37,120 nt of DNA, taken from positions 1-37,120 of the forward strand of contig JBJTRI010000016.1 of assembly GCA_046076045.1 (NCBI GenBank). The letters run 5' to 3'. This stretch comes from JAIOPA01 sp046076045. Lineage in GTDB: Bacteria; Eisenbacteria; RBG-16-71-46. The notes under the pieces are model-generated. The model had not been told where the DNA came from, searched no databases, and saw only the letters and a list, made by a program, of their open reading frames with translations. Every line of letters starts with the position of its first letter. Position 1 is the first letter of the stretch. This document shows, one piece after another, positions 24,754 through 33,865 of the stretch. Position numbers and translations under genes: made by a program.

Positions 24754-25893
24754 TCAGGCTGCACGCGCGGAGTCGCGCGCGCCCTCCTCGGCCGTGACGG
24801 CCGATGCGGTCCGCACCACACGCATACGGCGGGACACCACCGCGAGCACGCCCCAGCCCCAGAGGGAACCGACGGCGACCGTGGCGAGCAGGCCCGCGAG
24901 CGGGGTGCGCGCCCACGACGCCGCGAGCAGCACGGCCGACAGCGTCACCAGCCACAGCACGCCAGCCGCACGACGCGGCGTGAGCCCCGCATCCTGCAGG
25001 CGGTGGTGCACGTGACCGCGATCGGGCGCGAAGACGCGGCGCGGAAGCGAGCGCAGCGCCGACAGGAACGAAGGCGCCTCACGCAACGCCGCCCACGACC
25101 GGCGCACGATGGCGTGCGTGGTGTCACCGAGCGGCACGACGAGCAGGAGCAACGGCACGAGCGGGAACGCCCCCGTGGCAGCCGCCTCGGGCACGCGCAA
25201 GGTGAGCGCGGCGAGCATGATGCCGACGAACAGACTGCCGGCATCGCCCATGAAGATGAGCGCCGGGTGCAGGTTGAACCACAGGAAGCCGAGCAGCGCA
25301 CCCGCGAGCGCGAGCGCCAGCGTGCGCTCGGCGGCACCCTGGCCGGGGAGCATGAGCAGGCCCACGCAGACGAGGAAGCCCACGCCACCCGCCAGACCGT
25401 CGAGACCGTCCACGAGGTTCACGGCGTTCGTCACCAGCACCACCCATGCGACGGTGGCCGGCAACGACCACATCCCGAGCGACCACGCGCCCACGCCGGG
25501 CACCCCCACGGCCTCCAGGCACCAGCCCGTGCCCCACAGGACCAGTGCGGCTCCGATCCCCACCGCCAGCTTCGCGGTGGCGGGAAGCGACCAGCGGTCG
25601 TCCATCTGGCCGAGCATGGCCATGCCGAGCGCGGCGACCAGCAGGCCGAGCACGAGCGTGCTCTGGCCCGCGAGCGGCCCCTCCCCACCCGTCAACAGCG
25701 CGACCCAACCGATCGAGCACAGGAAGCCCCAGACGATACCGATGCCCCCGAGTCGCGGCGTGGGCCGACGATGCACGCGGCGACCACCGGGCTCGTCCAC
25801 GACACGCATGCGCACCGCGACGACGCGGAGCAACTCCGTCACGGTGAGCGCGCCGAGGAGCGCGATGCCGAGGACCACGAGCGGGCTGGTCAT
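24754..25893 (-). CDS. WecA/MraY-like undecaprenyl-phosphate sugar-1-phosphate transferase
   Basis: The 379-residue polytopic protein belongs to the PNPT superfamily that loads the first sugar-1-phosphate onto undecaprenyl phosphate. Motifs present are RRVHRRPTPRLGGIGI, the acidic GQMDDR, NAVNLVDGLDGLAGG, FMGDAGSLFVG and the His-rich PDRGHVHHRL loop that marks WecA/TagO-type enzymes. About ten membrane helices are visible. It is the likely initiating enzyme of this EPS pathway. It starts 1 base after the upstream glycosyltransferase. Confidence 0.94.
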   Translation of the reverse strand: MTSPLVVLGIALLGALTVTELLRVVAVRMRVVDEPGGRRVHRRPTPRLGGIGIVWGFLCSIGWVALLTGGEGPLAGQSTLVLGLLVAALGMAMLGQMDDRWSLPATAKLAVGIGAALVLWGTGWCLEAVGVPGVGAWSLGMWSLPATVAWVVLVTNAVNLVDGLDGLAGGVGFLVCVGLLMLPGQGAAERTLALALAGALLGFLWFNLHPALIFMGDAGSLFVGIMLAALTLRVPEAAATGAFPLVPLLLLVVPLGDTTHAIVRRSWAALREAPSFLSALRSLPRRVFAPDRGHVHHRLQDAGLTPRRAAGVLWLVTLSAVLLAASWARTPLAGLLATVAVGSLWGWGVLAVVSRRMRVVRTASAVTAEEGARDSARAA

Positions 25894-25894
25894 G

Positions 25895-27106
25895 TCAGGC
25901 CACCCGATCCGTGGTGCAGCGCGTGTAGAGCGCGTCGAGTCGGTCGAGCATGGTCTCGACCGTCCACGCCTCGCTCACCTGGCGGCGACCCAACTGCCCC
26001 ATGGCGCGCGCCCGACGGCGGTCGCGCAGCACGGTGTCGAGTCGGTCGGTGAACGCGTCCACGTCGCGCGTCGGCACGATGAAGCCGTTCTCGCCGTCGC
26101 GCACGACCTCCCACGCACCCTCGACGTCGAACGTGACGATGGGACGCCCCGTGGCAGCCGACTGCACGAGCACGCGGGGCAGCCCCTCCCACAGCGAGGT
26201 GAGCACCGACACGTCGCTGGCCGCAAGCACGCGCGCGAGGTCGGTGCGGTGGCCGTGGAAGCGCACCACCTCCGACAGCCCACGCGCCGCGACCTCGGCC
26301 TCGAGGGCGGCACGATGGTCGCCCTCGCCGAACACCAGTACGCGCAGACCCGGGTGGTTCGTCCGCAGGCGCTCCGCGGCCTGGAACAGGTAGGTGTGCC
26401 CCTTGCGCGGCTCGAGACGGGCGGCCATGGCGACCGCGAGGTGACCGGGCTCGAGTCCGAGGTCGCGCCTCACCTGCGCGCGCTCCACGTCGCTCATCTC
26501 GCCCGCCGACAGGTAGTCGTCGAGCGGCATGCCGGAGTAGATCGTCTCGTAGTCGCGGGCCTCACCGATACCGGCCTGGACGTACTTGGACTTCACGTCC
26601 TCACCCACCGTCACGAACTGGTGCGTGAAGCGACCGGCGAGGCGCTCGAGCAGCAGGTAGAACGAGCGCTGCCCGCGCGGCAGGTGGTCGTGGAACGTGA
26701 CGCCGTGCACGGTGTGGATGATCACCGGCGTGCCCGCGATGGCGGCCGCGAGGCGGCCGAGGAACCCGGCCTTGGCGGTGTGCGTGTGCACGATCTGGTA
26801 GCCGCCCCGGCGGATGCGCCACGCGAGCCGCACCAGCGCGACGAGGTCGAGGACGGGGTTCGGGTCGCGCACCAGCGAGTCGAGCCGGACCACGCGCGCG
26901 CGGTCGAGACCCTCGAGACAACGCTCGTCGCTCCCCTGTCCGATCACGAGGTCGACCTCGTATCGGCGCGGGTCGAGACCGCGGACCGTGTACAACGTGT
27001 TCTCGTCCGCCCCACCTCGCACGAGCCGCGTGATGATGTGCAGCATGCGCACGGGAGCCTGATCGCTGCGACGACGCTCGATGAACCGCTCGGGGGTCGG
27101 GGTCAT
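25895..27106 (-). CDS. GT4-family glycosyltransferase
   Basis: The 403-residue product has the GT-B motifs LHIITRLVRGGADENT, VHTHTAKAGFLGRLAA, HTVHGVTFHDH, AMAARLEPRKGHTYLFQAAE, VLVFGEGDHRAALEAE and SLWEGLPRVLVQSAATGRPI. In the last of these the EX7E motif is modified (E at WEG, Q-SAATGRP in place of the usual E-AMA). The ATG overlaps the stop of the putative glycosidase gene (ATGA). It adds one sugar of the EPS repeat unit; which one is unknown. Confidence 0.93.
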   Translation of the reverse strand: MTPTPERFIERRRSDQAPVRMLHIITRLVRGGADENTLYTVRGLDPRRYEVDLVIGQGSDERCLEGLDRARVVRLDSLVRDPNPVLDLVALVRLAWRIRRGGYQIVHTHTAKAGFLGRLAAAIAGTPVIIHTVHGVTFHDHLPRGQRSFYLLLERLAGRFTHQFVTVGEDVKSKYVQAGIGEARDYETIYSGMPLDDYLSAGEMSDVERAQVRRDLGLEPGHLAVAMAARLEPRKGHTYLFQAAERLRTNHPGLRVLVFGEGDHRAALEAEVAARGLSEVVRFHGHRTDLARVLAASDVSVLTSLWEGLPRVLVQSAATGRPIVTFDVEGAWEVVRDGENGFIVPTRDVDAFTDRLDTVLRDRRRARAMGQLGRRQVSEAWTVETMLDRLDALYTRCTTDRVA

Positions 27107-28122
27107 GGCGCATTCGCCTCCGGGAGGGCCTTCCAATAGTCGTCCGCAGGACGGGGGAGCGTGTACGGACCGGTGAGCTTCGCGGGCTCGTTCCACAGGC
27201 TGTAGGTGGTGAACACCCACCAGCCGTCGGACGCCGCGCGGATGGCGCGCGCATTCGAGGTGAGGGCGTCGGGTCGGAAGCGCTGCAGCCACAGCCCGCC
27301 GTAGAGCGGGGCACCCTGCAGTCCGAGCGCGTCGAGTCGGCCGCGGGCCGAGGACAGCGGGGCCGCGCCCACCGAGTAGCTCTTCTCGCACCAACTCGCG
27401 GTCGGCACCCGGGTGCGCGCGAGCGCGCGACCGAACGCGCGGTGCGCGAACGACACGTAGTCGAGGTCGAACACGCCGAGTTCCACCCCGGGATGCCGGA
27501 GCGCGAACGTCTGCAGCAACGGCACCAGACGGCGCTCGAGCTCGGCCTCCTGCCAGCCCATCAGACCCGACAGACGACGCGCGTCCGAGGGCAGGCGCAC
27601 ACCGGCGCCGTACTCCTCGATGCAATGCGGGCAACGACACGCCCCGGCATCCCAGTGGTGACGTCCCCCGACCCAGAACTCGAGGTCGACGGCGAGTCGC
27701 CGTGCGAGCGGGGCCGCCGCCAGCATCTCCTCGGCGCGGTCGAACAGCGCCGAACGCCAGTACGCGGTGTCGAGCGGGCAGGGGATCGAGCGCTCGACGC
27801 GACCGCTCCCCCACGTGTAGCGGCGCGAGTCCGGGCTGACCACGAACCGCCCAGGCTGCTGCAGGCTCCACTGGGGCACGACCGTCACGCCGACGACGCG
27901 ACCGCGATTTACGAACGCCGCGATCTCGCGCTGCCCCCGGGTGCCGAGCGAGTCCCCGATCCAGTGGATGATCGCGGTGTCGAAGCGCGCTCCCGCGAGC
28001 CGGTCGAGATGGCCGGGCTCCATGTAGTGGTAGAAGTACGCGGCGCGCGTCTTGGCGTGCACGGGCGACATCGCGCACGCGCACAGCACGATCGTCGCGA
28101 GGACGCGCATCAGGCCGCCCAT
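27103..28122 (-). CDS. Secreted putative glycoside hydrolase-like protein of the EPS operon
   Basis: The 339-residue product has a signal peptide ending VHA (about 23-25) and then alternating beta/alpha segments suggesting a TIM barrel: AAYFYHYMEPGHLD, FDTAIIHWIGDSLG, VVGVTVVPQWSL, RRLAVDLEFWVGG, VELGVFDLDYV. After DLEFW comes the cysteine cluster CRCPHCIEEYG, a pattern found in several uncharacterised glycosidase-like families. Acidic residues in VDLEFW and FDLDYV could be catalytic. I cannot name the family. GGAGG lies before the ATG at 28122; an ATG at 28110 is the alternative. Its place among glycosyltransferases suggests periplasmic trimming or release of the polysaccharide. Confidence 0.72.
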   Translation of the reverse strand: MGGLMRVLATIVLCACAMSPVHAKTRAAYFYHYMEPGHLDRLAGARFDTAIIHWIGDSLGTRGQREIAAFVNRGRVVGVTVVPQWSLQQPGRFVVSPDSRRYTWGSGRVERSIPCPLDTAYWRSALFDRAEEMLAAAPLARRLAVDLEFWVGGRHHWDAGACRCPHCIEEYGAGVRLPSDARRLSGLMGWQEAELERRLVPLLQTFALRHPGVELGVFDLDYVSFAHRAFGRALARTRVPTASWCEKSYSVGAAPLSSARGRLDALGLQGAPLYGGLWLQRFRPDALTSNARAIRAASDGWWVFTTYSLWNEPAKLTGPYTLPRPADDYWKALPEANAP

Positions 28123-29018
28123 ACCGCCTCCAGACCGCGGACGTACACCGACGAGGCCTCCTCGCCACGCGCACCGAGTCGGCTCGAGACCCACTTGAGG
28201 ACGAGGCTCAGGAGCAGGATGCCCTTCGCGACCACCGCCGCGAGCGCGCCGTGGTGCTTGCGGAAGTAGCGCACGCGCGAGCGCAGGTTGTGCAGGTAGG
28301 TGCGCCCCCCGGAGCCCTTCGAGGCGTGCTGACCGGTGTGCGTGAACGTGGCCGAGGGCACGTAGCGCACGCGCCAACCGCGGGCACGGGCGCGACGGCA
28401 CCAGTCCACCTCCTCCATGTACATGAAGAACCCGTCGTCGAGCCCGCCGACATCGGCCCACGCCCGACGCGGCACGAGCAGGGCCGCACCCGAGGCCCAC
28501 GCGACCTCGTCGAGCCGATCGAGCGGTACGCCCGCGTACTTGTAGCCCGCGAACCAGGTGTGGTTCGGGAACGCGCACGCGAGCCCGAGGTGCTCGCACG
28601 CCAGCGTCCACAGGTTCGGGAACCGGCCGCACGAGCGCGCCGGACGGCCGTCGTCGTCGAGCAGGCGCGGCGCAGCGACACCGCAACGCTCGTCGTCGGC
28701 CACGACCGCGAGCAGGCGCGCGAGACCGTCCGCATCCACCAGGCTGTCGGGGTTGAGCAGCAGCAGGTGCTCGGCCTCGCTGGCCGCCGCGCCCTGGTTC
28801 ACCGCGCTCGCGAACCCGTGGTTGTGCGGGTTGGCGATCGTGCGCACCTCGGGATACGCGGAGCGCAACCACTCCACCGTACCGTCGCGCGAGTCGTTGT
28901 CCACGACCACGACCTCGTGCGGCACGCGCTCACGGCAGGCCGCCAGCGAGTCCAAGCAGGGACCGAGGACGGAACGGGACCGGTAACTGACGATGATCAC
29001 GCCGAGCGTCGGTCGCAC
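28110..29018 (-). CDS. GT2-family glycosyltransferase (rhamnosyltransferase-like)
   Basis: The 302-residue product is a GT-A enzyme with LGVIIVSYRS, VVVVDNDSRDGTVEWL, NHGFASAVNQGA, the metal-binding region LLLLNPDSLVD and the acceptor-side motif GGLDDGFFMYMEEVDWC. These are the hallmarks of WbbL/RfbF-like transferases. A hydrophobic patch near the C-terminus (GILLLSLVLKW) may attach it to the membrane. The GTG start has AGGAGG four bases upstream. It overlaps the end of the preceding membrane-protein gene by 22 bases. Confidence 0.94.
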   Translation of the reverse strand: MRPTLGVIIVSYRSRSVLGPCLDSLAACRERVPHEVVVVDNDSRDGTVEWLRSAYPEVRTIANPHNHGFASAVNQGAAASEAEHLLLLNPDSLVDADGLARLLAVVADDERCGVAAPRLLDDDGRPARSCGRFPNLWTLACEHLGLACAFPNHTWFAGYKYAGVPLDRLDEVAWASGAALLVPRRAWADVGGLDDGFFMYMEEVDWCRRARARGWRVRYVPSATFTHTGQHASKGSGGRTYLHNLRSRVRYFRKHHGALAAVVAKGILLLSLVLKWVSSRLGARGEEASSVYVRGLEAVWAA

Positions 29019-30085
29019 GGGGCCTCCTGGGGGATGGAAGCGGGGAACGGGATCACGACCGCGGAACGGGAACGGCGAGCACCGAGTGCGAGACCGAACG
29101 CGGTGGCCGCCACCACGACCGCGGTCGGCATGAGTCGCGGGTCGCCCACGAGGGCGACCAGCGAACATGCCGCGTACGACACCGCACACCGGATGCGCAG
29201 CGCGGGGAGCGAGCCGATCGCCATGCCCCCCGGGAACGCGGCAGCGGCAACGACCACGAGGGCGGCGATGAGCACGGGCAGAGGCCCGGAGAAGGCCGCT
29301 CCGGTGCGACCGACCGTGGCCAGTGAAGCCATGTCGATGCCGGCCGCGAGCGTGGTGAGCACCGCGACCACGACCATGGTGCGACGTCCGTGTCCCGCGG
29401 GCACGGAGTTCGGCCCGAGGAAGGGGACGACGGCGAGCATGAGCAGCAGCGAGCCGATCGTGTACGAGGACGGCACCGGCGTTCCGCGCGAGACCACGGA
29501 CCACATCGTCGCGAGCCCGAGCGCGAACGCGACGACCGGGAACACCATGCGCACGCGCAGCCGGGCGATGCCATGGCGTCCCGCGACGTGCGCCGCGGTC
29601 GCGGCGAGCCCGGCGGCGGCGGCGATGCGCAGCTCACGCGGCGTCGCGCCCAGCGGATCGACCACCGCGAGGCCGGCCCCCAGAAGCAGCGAACCGTACT
29701 TGAGCCCCTCCCACGACCGGAACGGACGACGCCCCCAGCCGCGGGCCGTGCGACGCGCGATGACCATGAGGGCCGAGCCCACCATGACGAGGTCGAGCAG
29801 ATGCAGGGTGGTGACGCTCTCGATCCGGGCGTCGCCGAGGGTGGCGATGGCCGCGGCCGCGGGGAACCCGAACCACCAACCCCGTCGCTTCCAACCCCAG
29901 AGCCCGACCAAGCCGACGACCGGCACGACGGGCAGCCACACGGGCAGCCCCATGAACGCGAGGAACGCCCCGTAGGCGAGCCACGCGCTCCCGAGGAACC
30001 ACAGGGCAGCCGCCTCCCCGGCCGTCGGCGGACGCATCTCGTCGCGCGCGGCCGGGTCCACGATGGTGCGCCAGCGCCGCATCAT
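28997..30085 (-). CDS. Polytopic membrane protein of the EPS operon (Wzy candidate)
   Basis: The 362-residue product has about ten hydrophobic segments and little else. Residues GWKRRGWWFGF and RTARGWGRRPFRSWEGLKYG mark basic cytoplasmic loops. I find no clear Wzy_C loop, no flippase signature and no enzymatic motif. The location between the Wzz-like gene and a glycosyltransferase makes polymerase or a transport role plausible, but this is inference. The ATG overlaps the Wzz-like stop, with AGGAGG seven bases upstream. Confidence 0.75.
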   Translation of the reverse strand: MMRRWRTIVDPAARDEMRPPTAGEAAALWFLGSAWLAYGAFLAFMGLPVWLPVVPVVGLVGLWGWKRRGWWFGFPAAAAIATLGDARIESVTTLHLLDLVMVGSALMVIARRTARGWGRRPFRSWEGLKYGSLLLGAGLAVVDPLGATPRELRIAAAAGLAATAAHVAGRHGIARLRVRMVFPVVAFALGLATMWSVVSRGTPVPSSYTIGSLLLMLAVVPFLGPNSVPAGHGRRTMVVVAVLTTLAAGIDMASLATVGRTGAAFSGPLPVLIAALVVVAAAAFPGGMAIGSLPALRIRCAVSYAACSLVALVGDPRLMPTAVVVAATAFGLALGARRSRSAVVIPFPASIPQEAPCDRRSA

Positions 30086-31239
30086 GCCGCGTCCTCCTGC
30101 CGGTTCGGCTCGGGTACGAGCGTGACTGGCCGTACGATCGCGTCGAGGGTGGTGGTCCACCACAGGCGCGCGAGCGAACCCGCCGCGCACAGCGCGACCG
30201 CGAGGAACACGATGAGACCGCGCTGCGGGCGCGCATGACGCTCGGGCAGTTCGGCGGCGTCGAGCAACGAGAACGCCGGCACGGGGTTCGACTCCTCGAC
30301 GCGGGCCTGCTCGCGCGCGCGGCGCATGAGTTCGGCCACGGCCACCAAGCCCTGGTGGTCGCGCGTCAGCTGCAGATAGGTCTGGCGCAGCGCGGGCAGG
30401 TCCTGCCCGCTCGGCTGCATGACGTCGCCCTGTGCGGACATCGCCTGGGCCTGACGGTCGAGTTCCGCGATGCGATCGCGCAGCGACTGCACCTCGGGTG
30501 CGGTGTCGGCGTACCAGCGTCGCGCCGCGGCGAGTTCGGTCTGCAGCATGGCGCGCTGGGCGCGCAGCGTGCCGTACGAGTCCATGGCCTCGCGCGCCTG
30601 GTCGGGCAGGCTCACCGCGCCATGCTCCTCCTCGAAGCGCCGAACCTTGCCGGAGGCGACGAGGATCTCGCGCTCGACCTCGGCCAGACGGGCCTCGAGG
30701 TGGAGGCGACGCTGCAGTGCGAGACTCGACTTGAGTCGGATGCTCTCACTTCCCGAGTACCGGGCGTAGGCCGCAGCGAGGTCGCGCGCGAGCACCGGGG
30801 ACTCGGCCTCGACCTCGATGAGCACCTCACCCTCGCGCGGGGTGGTGATGGTGGTGAGCTGCGTGAGGCGCTGCCGGGCCTGACCGTGGCGCTTGAGCCG
30901 CCAGTGCTGCTGCAACCCGAACCGCGTCACGATGGAGTCCGCCACGGCGCGACTGCGCACGATCGCGCGCAATTGGTCCTGGGGCGTGGGACCGCCGCCG
31001 AGCCCGAGCATGCCGCCCCCGAGACCGGCACCCGCGTAGGTGAGGTCGAGCGACAGGCCGTCGTGCGGTGCGGGCACGAGCGTCACCCCCGAGCGGTACC
31101 ACCGGGGCAGCAGCAACGCGACCACGACCGCGAGCACGGCGACCGCGACGTGCAGTCGCAGGAGGCGCGTGCGCTCCTCGTGCGCACGGCGCACGATCGC
31201 CTGCAGCGAGAAGCGCCACACCTTCGGCGTCTCGCTCAT
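30082..31239 (-). CDS. Wzz-like polysaccharide chain-length/co-polymerase protein
   Basis: The 385-residue product has the Wzz topology: helix at about 28-46, a large periplasmic region with Gly-rich segment GAGLGGGMLGLGGG, long coiled coils (LHLEARLAEVEREILVASGK, AEVQSLRDRIAELDRQ-type) and a second helix at about 345-365 preceded by a Pro-rich motif (PERHARPQRG). No tyrosine-kinase domain follows, so it is the kinase-free type. It ends in an ATGA overlap with the membrane-protein gene. Confidence 0.9.
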   Translation of the reverse strand: MSETPKVWRFSLQAIVRRAHEERTRLLRLHVAVAVLAVVVALLLPRWYRSGVTLVPAPHDGLSLDLTYAGAGLGGGMLGLGGGPTPQDQLRAIVRSRAVADSIVTRFGLQQHWRLKRHGQARQRLTQLTTITTPREGEVLIEVEAESPVLARDLAAAYARYSGSESIRLKSSLALQRRLHLEARLAEVEREILVASGKVRRFEEEHGAVSLPDQAREAMDSYGTLRAQRAMLQTELAAARRWYADTAPEVQSLRDRIAELDRQAQAMSAQGDVMQPSGQDLPALRQTYLQLTRDHQGLVAVAELMRRAREQARVEESNPVPAFSLLDAAELPERHARPQRGLIVFLAVALCAAGSLARLWWTTTLDAIVRPVTLVPEPNRQEDAA

Positions 31240-33248
31240 GGCCGCACCGCCGCGAGCACGAGCGCCGCCGCCGTGGCCAGCTGCAGCAGGTACTGGCTGG
31301 CGTTGACGAGCGCCTTCGAGGTCGAGCGGGTCTCCACCGGGCGCGTGGCGACGACCACGGCGTCCCCGGGCTCCACGCGGCCGACCTTGTCGATCGGCAC
31401 CGCGTCGCCACCGGCGCGCAGCACGAACGACATGCGACGATCGGCGTCGCGCGAGTATCCGCCCGCGAGTGCGACGTAGTCCGCGACGCCGGCGCCCTTG
31501 CGGGCCGCCACCGTACCCGGGTTCATGACGCTGCCGAGCACGGTGACCGTGGCGGAGGCCGGTGGGACGGTGACGCGGTCCCCGTCCTCGAGCACGAGGT
31601 CGCGAACCCCGCCGACCCAGCGCCCACGGTCATCGAGCGAGACCGCGATGCGGTCGACGTCGGCGCTCGCATCGAGCGAGGCCAGCAGCTCGCGCTGGAC
31701 GGAGATGGCGCGCAGTGCGGCGGTGTCCTCCGCGGCCATCTGCATCTGACGGTCGAGTTCGATGGTGCGGCGCTCGAGCAGTTCGCGACGCTGGGAGCGG
31801 ATGGTGCCCGCGGCGGACGGCCGACGGAACACCGTGCCGCGGATCGAGCCCGACGAGGTGACGCCACCGGCGCGCGCGAGCACGGCCGAGAGACGCTCGC
31901 CGGGCATGACCGAGTAGCGCCCGGGGCGCACGACCTCACCATCGAGCGTGACGCTGGCCGGCAGGCGCGCTCCCGAGAACACCGTGACCGCGTCGAGCGG
32001 CTGCAGGTCGAGGTCGGCCGAGCCGTCCCAGACCGTGCGCAGCGACAGCGTGCGGACCTCGGCCTGCAGCGTGACCGGGTCCACGCGTCGGAACTCGACG
32101 TGATCGAGATCGGCCTCGGGCAGGAGTCGGTCGCGTGTGACGAGCGAGGACAACCGCATGCCGGTGCGCCACTCGTACTCGCCCGGATGACGGACGTAGC
32201 CGTCGAGCGTCACCACGTTGGCGGAGCGCTCGACGAGGGGCAGCACCGTGACGAGGTCCTGATCGCGAACGCGGAACGTGTCGGCCATGGCACCCACCGC
32301 GAGGCTCACGTCCTCGACGCGGAACCCGCCGTTCGGCTCGACCCGCTCGACGCGCACACGCACGAGGTCGGCGTACGGCGTGGGGCCGCCGGCCATGGTC
32401 ACGACCTCGCGCAGGGTGACCGTGCCACGCAGCTCGTAGACCGCGGGCCGGGCCACCTCACCGCGAACGCCGACACGACCCGCGGCCGTGCCCACGAACA
32501 GCACGTCGCCGTTCTCGAGACGCGGGTCGCCCTCGCGATCGCCCGCGAGCAGGAACGGGTACAGGTCCCCGCGCGCGACCTCGCGGTCGCCGCGCATGAC
32601 GCGCAGGTCGCGCAGCCCACCGAGTCGGGTCGGGCCGCCGGCCGCCGCGAGCGCATGGAACGCGGTCGCGGCGCCGGTGAGCGTCACCTTGCCCGGGCGC
32701 ACCACGCCGCCGAGCACGAGCACGTCGAGCGTGCGCATGCGTCCCATCGAGACCTGGACGCGCGCGTTGCGATAGACCGTGGCGATGCGCGCGCGGATGG
32801 CGCGATCGGCGTCGGCGAAGCCCATACCCCACAGGTAGGTCGAGCCGACGCGCGGGATGAACACCTTGCCGTCGCGGTCGAGCGTGAGCGCGTAGTTGGT
32901 ATCCGCGAGGCTCGAGACGAAGACGTACAACTGGTCACCCGGGCCGAGCACGTAGCCCGGTCCGACCGGGCCGCCCTCGACCGGCGCAGGCACCGCACCC
33001 GGTGCGAACAGCGCGCTACCGAACGGCGACAGCCCGTCCCAACGACGCTCCGCCGTGGGGACATGAAGGGCGCGCGCGAGACTCGACCCGGAGACGATGC
33101 CCGGCAGCGCACGCTCGCGCAGGTCCTGCGTCGTGGTGGTGGCGGCACGCGCCGACACGACGACGAGGACGGAGGCGGCGCACACGACGAGCGCGAGTGC
33201 GCGGGCCGTGGTGCGAGCGATCCGAGGGAGGTTCGAGAGAGGCGGCAT
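31236..33248 (-). CDS. Wza-like polysaccharide export protein with multiple SLBB domains
   Basis: The 670-residue product is the first gene of the EPS operon. A signal peptide (1-36, ending ARA) has no lipobox Cys. A poly-export domain (about 95-180) begins VGPGYVLGPGDQLYVFVSS. Successive SLBB-like beta-grasp units follow, marked by VLVLGGVVRPGKVTLTG, VGVRGEVARPAVYELRG, VTLDGYVRHPGEYEWRTG, VTLDGEVVRPGRYSVMPG and VTVLGSVMNPGTVAARKG. A coiled stretch lies between the fourth and fifth (about 485-530), and a hydrophobic C-terminal segment (QYLLQLATAAALVLAAV) resembles Wza's outer-membrane helix. It exports EPS across the outer membrane. The stop overlaps the Wzz-like start. Confidence 0.94.
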   Translation of the reverse strand: MPPLSNLPRIARTTARALALVVCAASVLVVVSARAATTTTQDLRERALPGIVSGSSLARALHVPTAERRWDGLSPFGSALFAPGAVPAPVEGGPVGPGYVLGPGDQLYVFVSSLADTNYALTLDRDGKVFIPRVGSTYLWGMGFADADRAIRARIATVYRNARVQVSMGRMRTLDVLVLGGVVRPGKVTLTGAATAFHALAAAGGPTRLGGLRDLRVMRGDREVARGDLYPFLLAGDREGDPRLENGDVLFVGTAAGRVGVRGEVARPAVYELRGTVTLREVVTMAGGPTPYADLVRVRVERVEPNGGFRVEDVSLAVGAMADTFRVRDQDLVTVLPLVERSANVVTLDGYVRHPGEYEWRTGMRLSSLVTRDRLLPEADLDHVEFRRVDPVTLQAEVRTLSLRTVWDGSADLDLQPLDAVTVFSGARLPASVTLDGEVVRPGRYSVMPGERLSAVLARAGGVTSSGSIRGTVFRRPSAAGTIRSQRRELLERRTIELDRQMQMAAEDTAALRAISVQRELLASLDASADVDRIAVSLDDRGRWVGGVRDLVLEDGDRVTVPPASATVTVLGSVMNPGTVAARKGAGVADYVALAGGYSRDADRRMSFVLRAGGDAVPIDKVGRVEPGDAVVVATRPVETRSTSKALVNASQYLLQLATAAALVLAAVRP

Positions 33249-33512
33249 GGGGGTCCCGAAGGAGAAGGGGATGACGGGGACACGCCCATGCGTGCCCCGC
33301 CCGCGTTATCGGCAGCGAGGGGCACCACTGAAGTGCTCTCTGCACGGACCGCATTGCAGGTTCCGGCGAGGGCCACCGGTGGGAGAACGATGGACGAGCC
33401 GTCAGTGAGTGGAAGCGGGCGGGCGCAGCTTGGGAGGAGGAGAGCGTCGAGCGCCCTGAGGCGACGGGATAGCAGCGTCGGCTGGCACCCCACGCAGGAG
33501 TTCTGGGCCTTT
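33249..33512. other. Leader/promoter region of the EPS operon
   Basis: This is the non-coding gap between the wza-like start and the MITE-like element. I found no sigma-54 consensus and no clear -35/-10 pair, so the EPS promoter remains unidentified. Confidence 0.4.
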
Positions 33513-33648
33513 CCTTGTGAGGCGGAAATTGTTGAGGCCCCGGGGACAACGGGTTAGCGGCTTCGGGCCGGTCCCCCCACGACGGGATCGCAAGGGTTTA
33601 CGGGCGCGAATCCACGCCCGTGCCACTCCTCAACAATCTTCGCCGCAC
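33513..33648 (+). mobile_element. MITE-like element, copy 2 (136 bp)
   Basis: The left end CCTTGTGAGGCGGAAATTG and the complement of the right end (GTGCGGCGAAGATTGTTGAG) form terminal inverted repeats of about 20 bases. It resembles the element at 20859-20995 (opposite orientation) at both ends and in a GGGACAACG..TAGCGG segment next to the left end. It has no coding capacity. It lies in the divergent gap between the EPS operon and the propeller gene. Confidence 0.7.
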
Positions 33649-33865
33649 TACCCCTCGAACACCGGGGTCGTAGGTCCGGCATACGCCGAGCAGGTCATGC
33701 GACATGCAACAAAGTTCGCGATTCGCTATCCCCGGGACGGTGGTCTGCGCCGGCCGCGTGCGATTCCCCTCCGACCCTGCGACGGCTGTTCTAGGATGGA
33801 TGGGAGGCTTCCCGCTCTCCATGCCGTCCCCGGTGCTCTCCCACCGTCAGCAAGGATTCCGAACG

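Noticed and set aside
33473..33510. TGGCAC at the right of the EPS leader as a plus-strand sigma-54 promoter
   Set aside because: The downstream GC is at the wrong spacing (8 rather than 10 bases), so it does not fit the -24/-12 geometry.
31068..33557. 829-codon plus-strand open frame
   Set aside because: Antisense to the Wza-like gene, with composition typical of GC-rich shadow frames.
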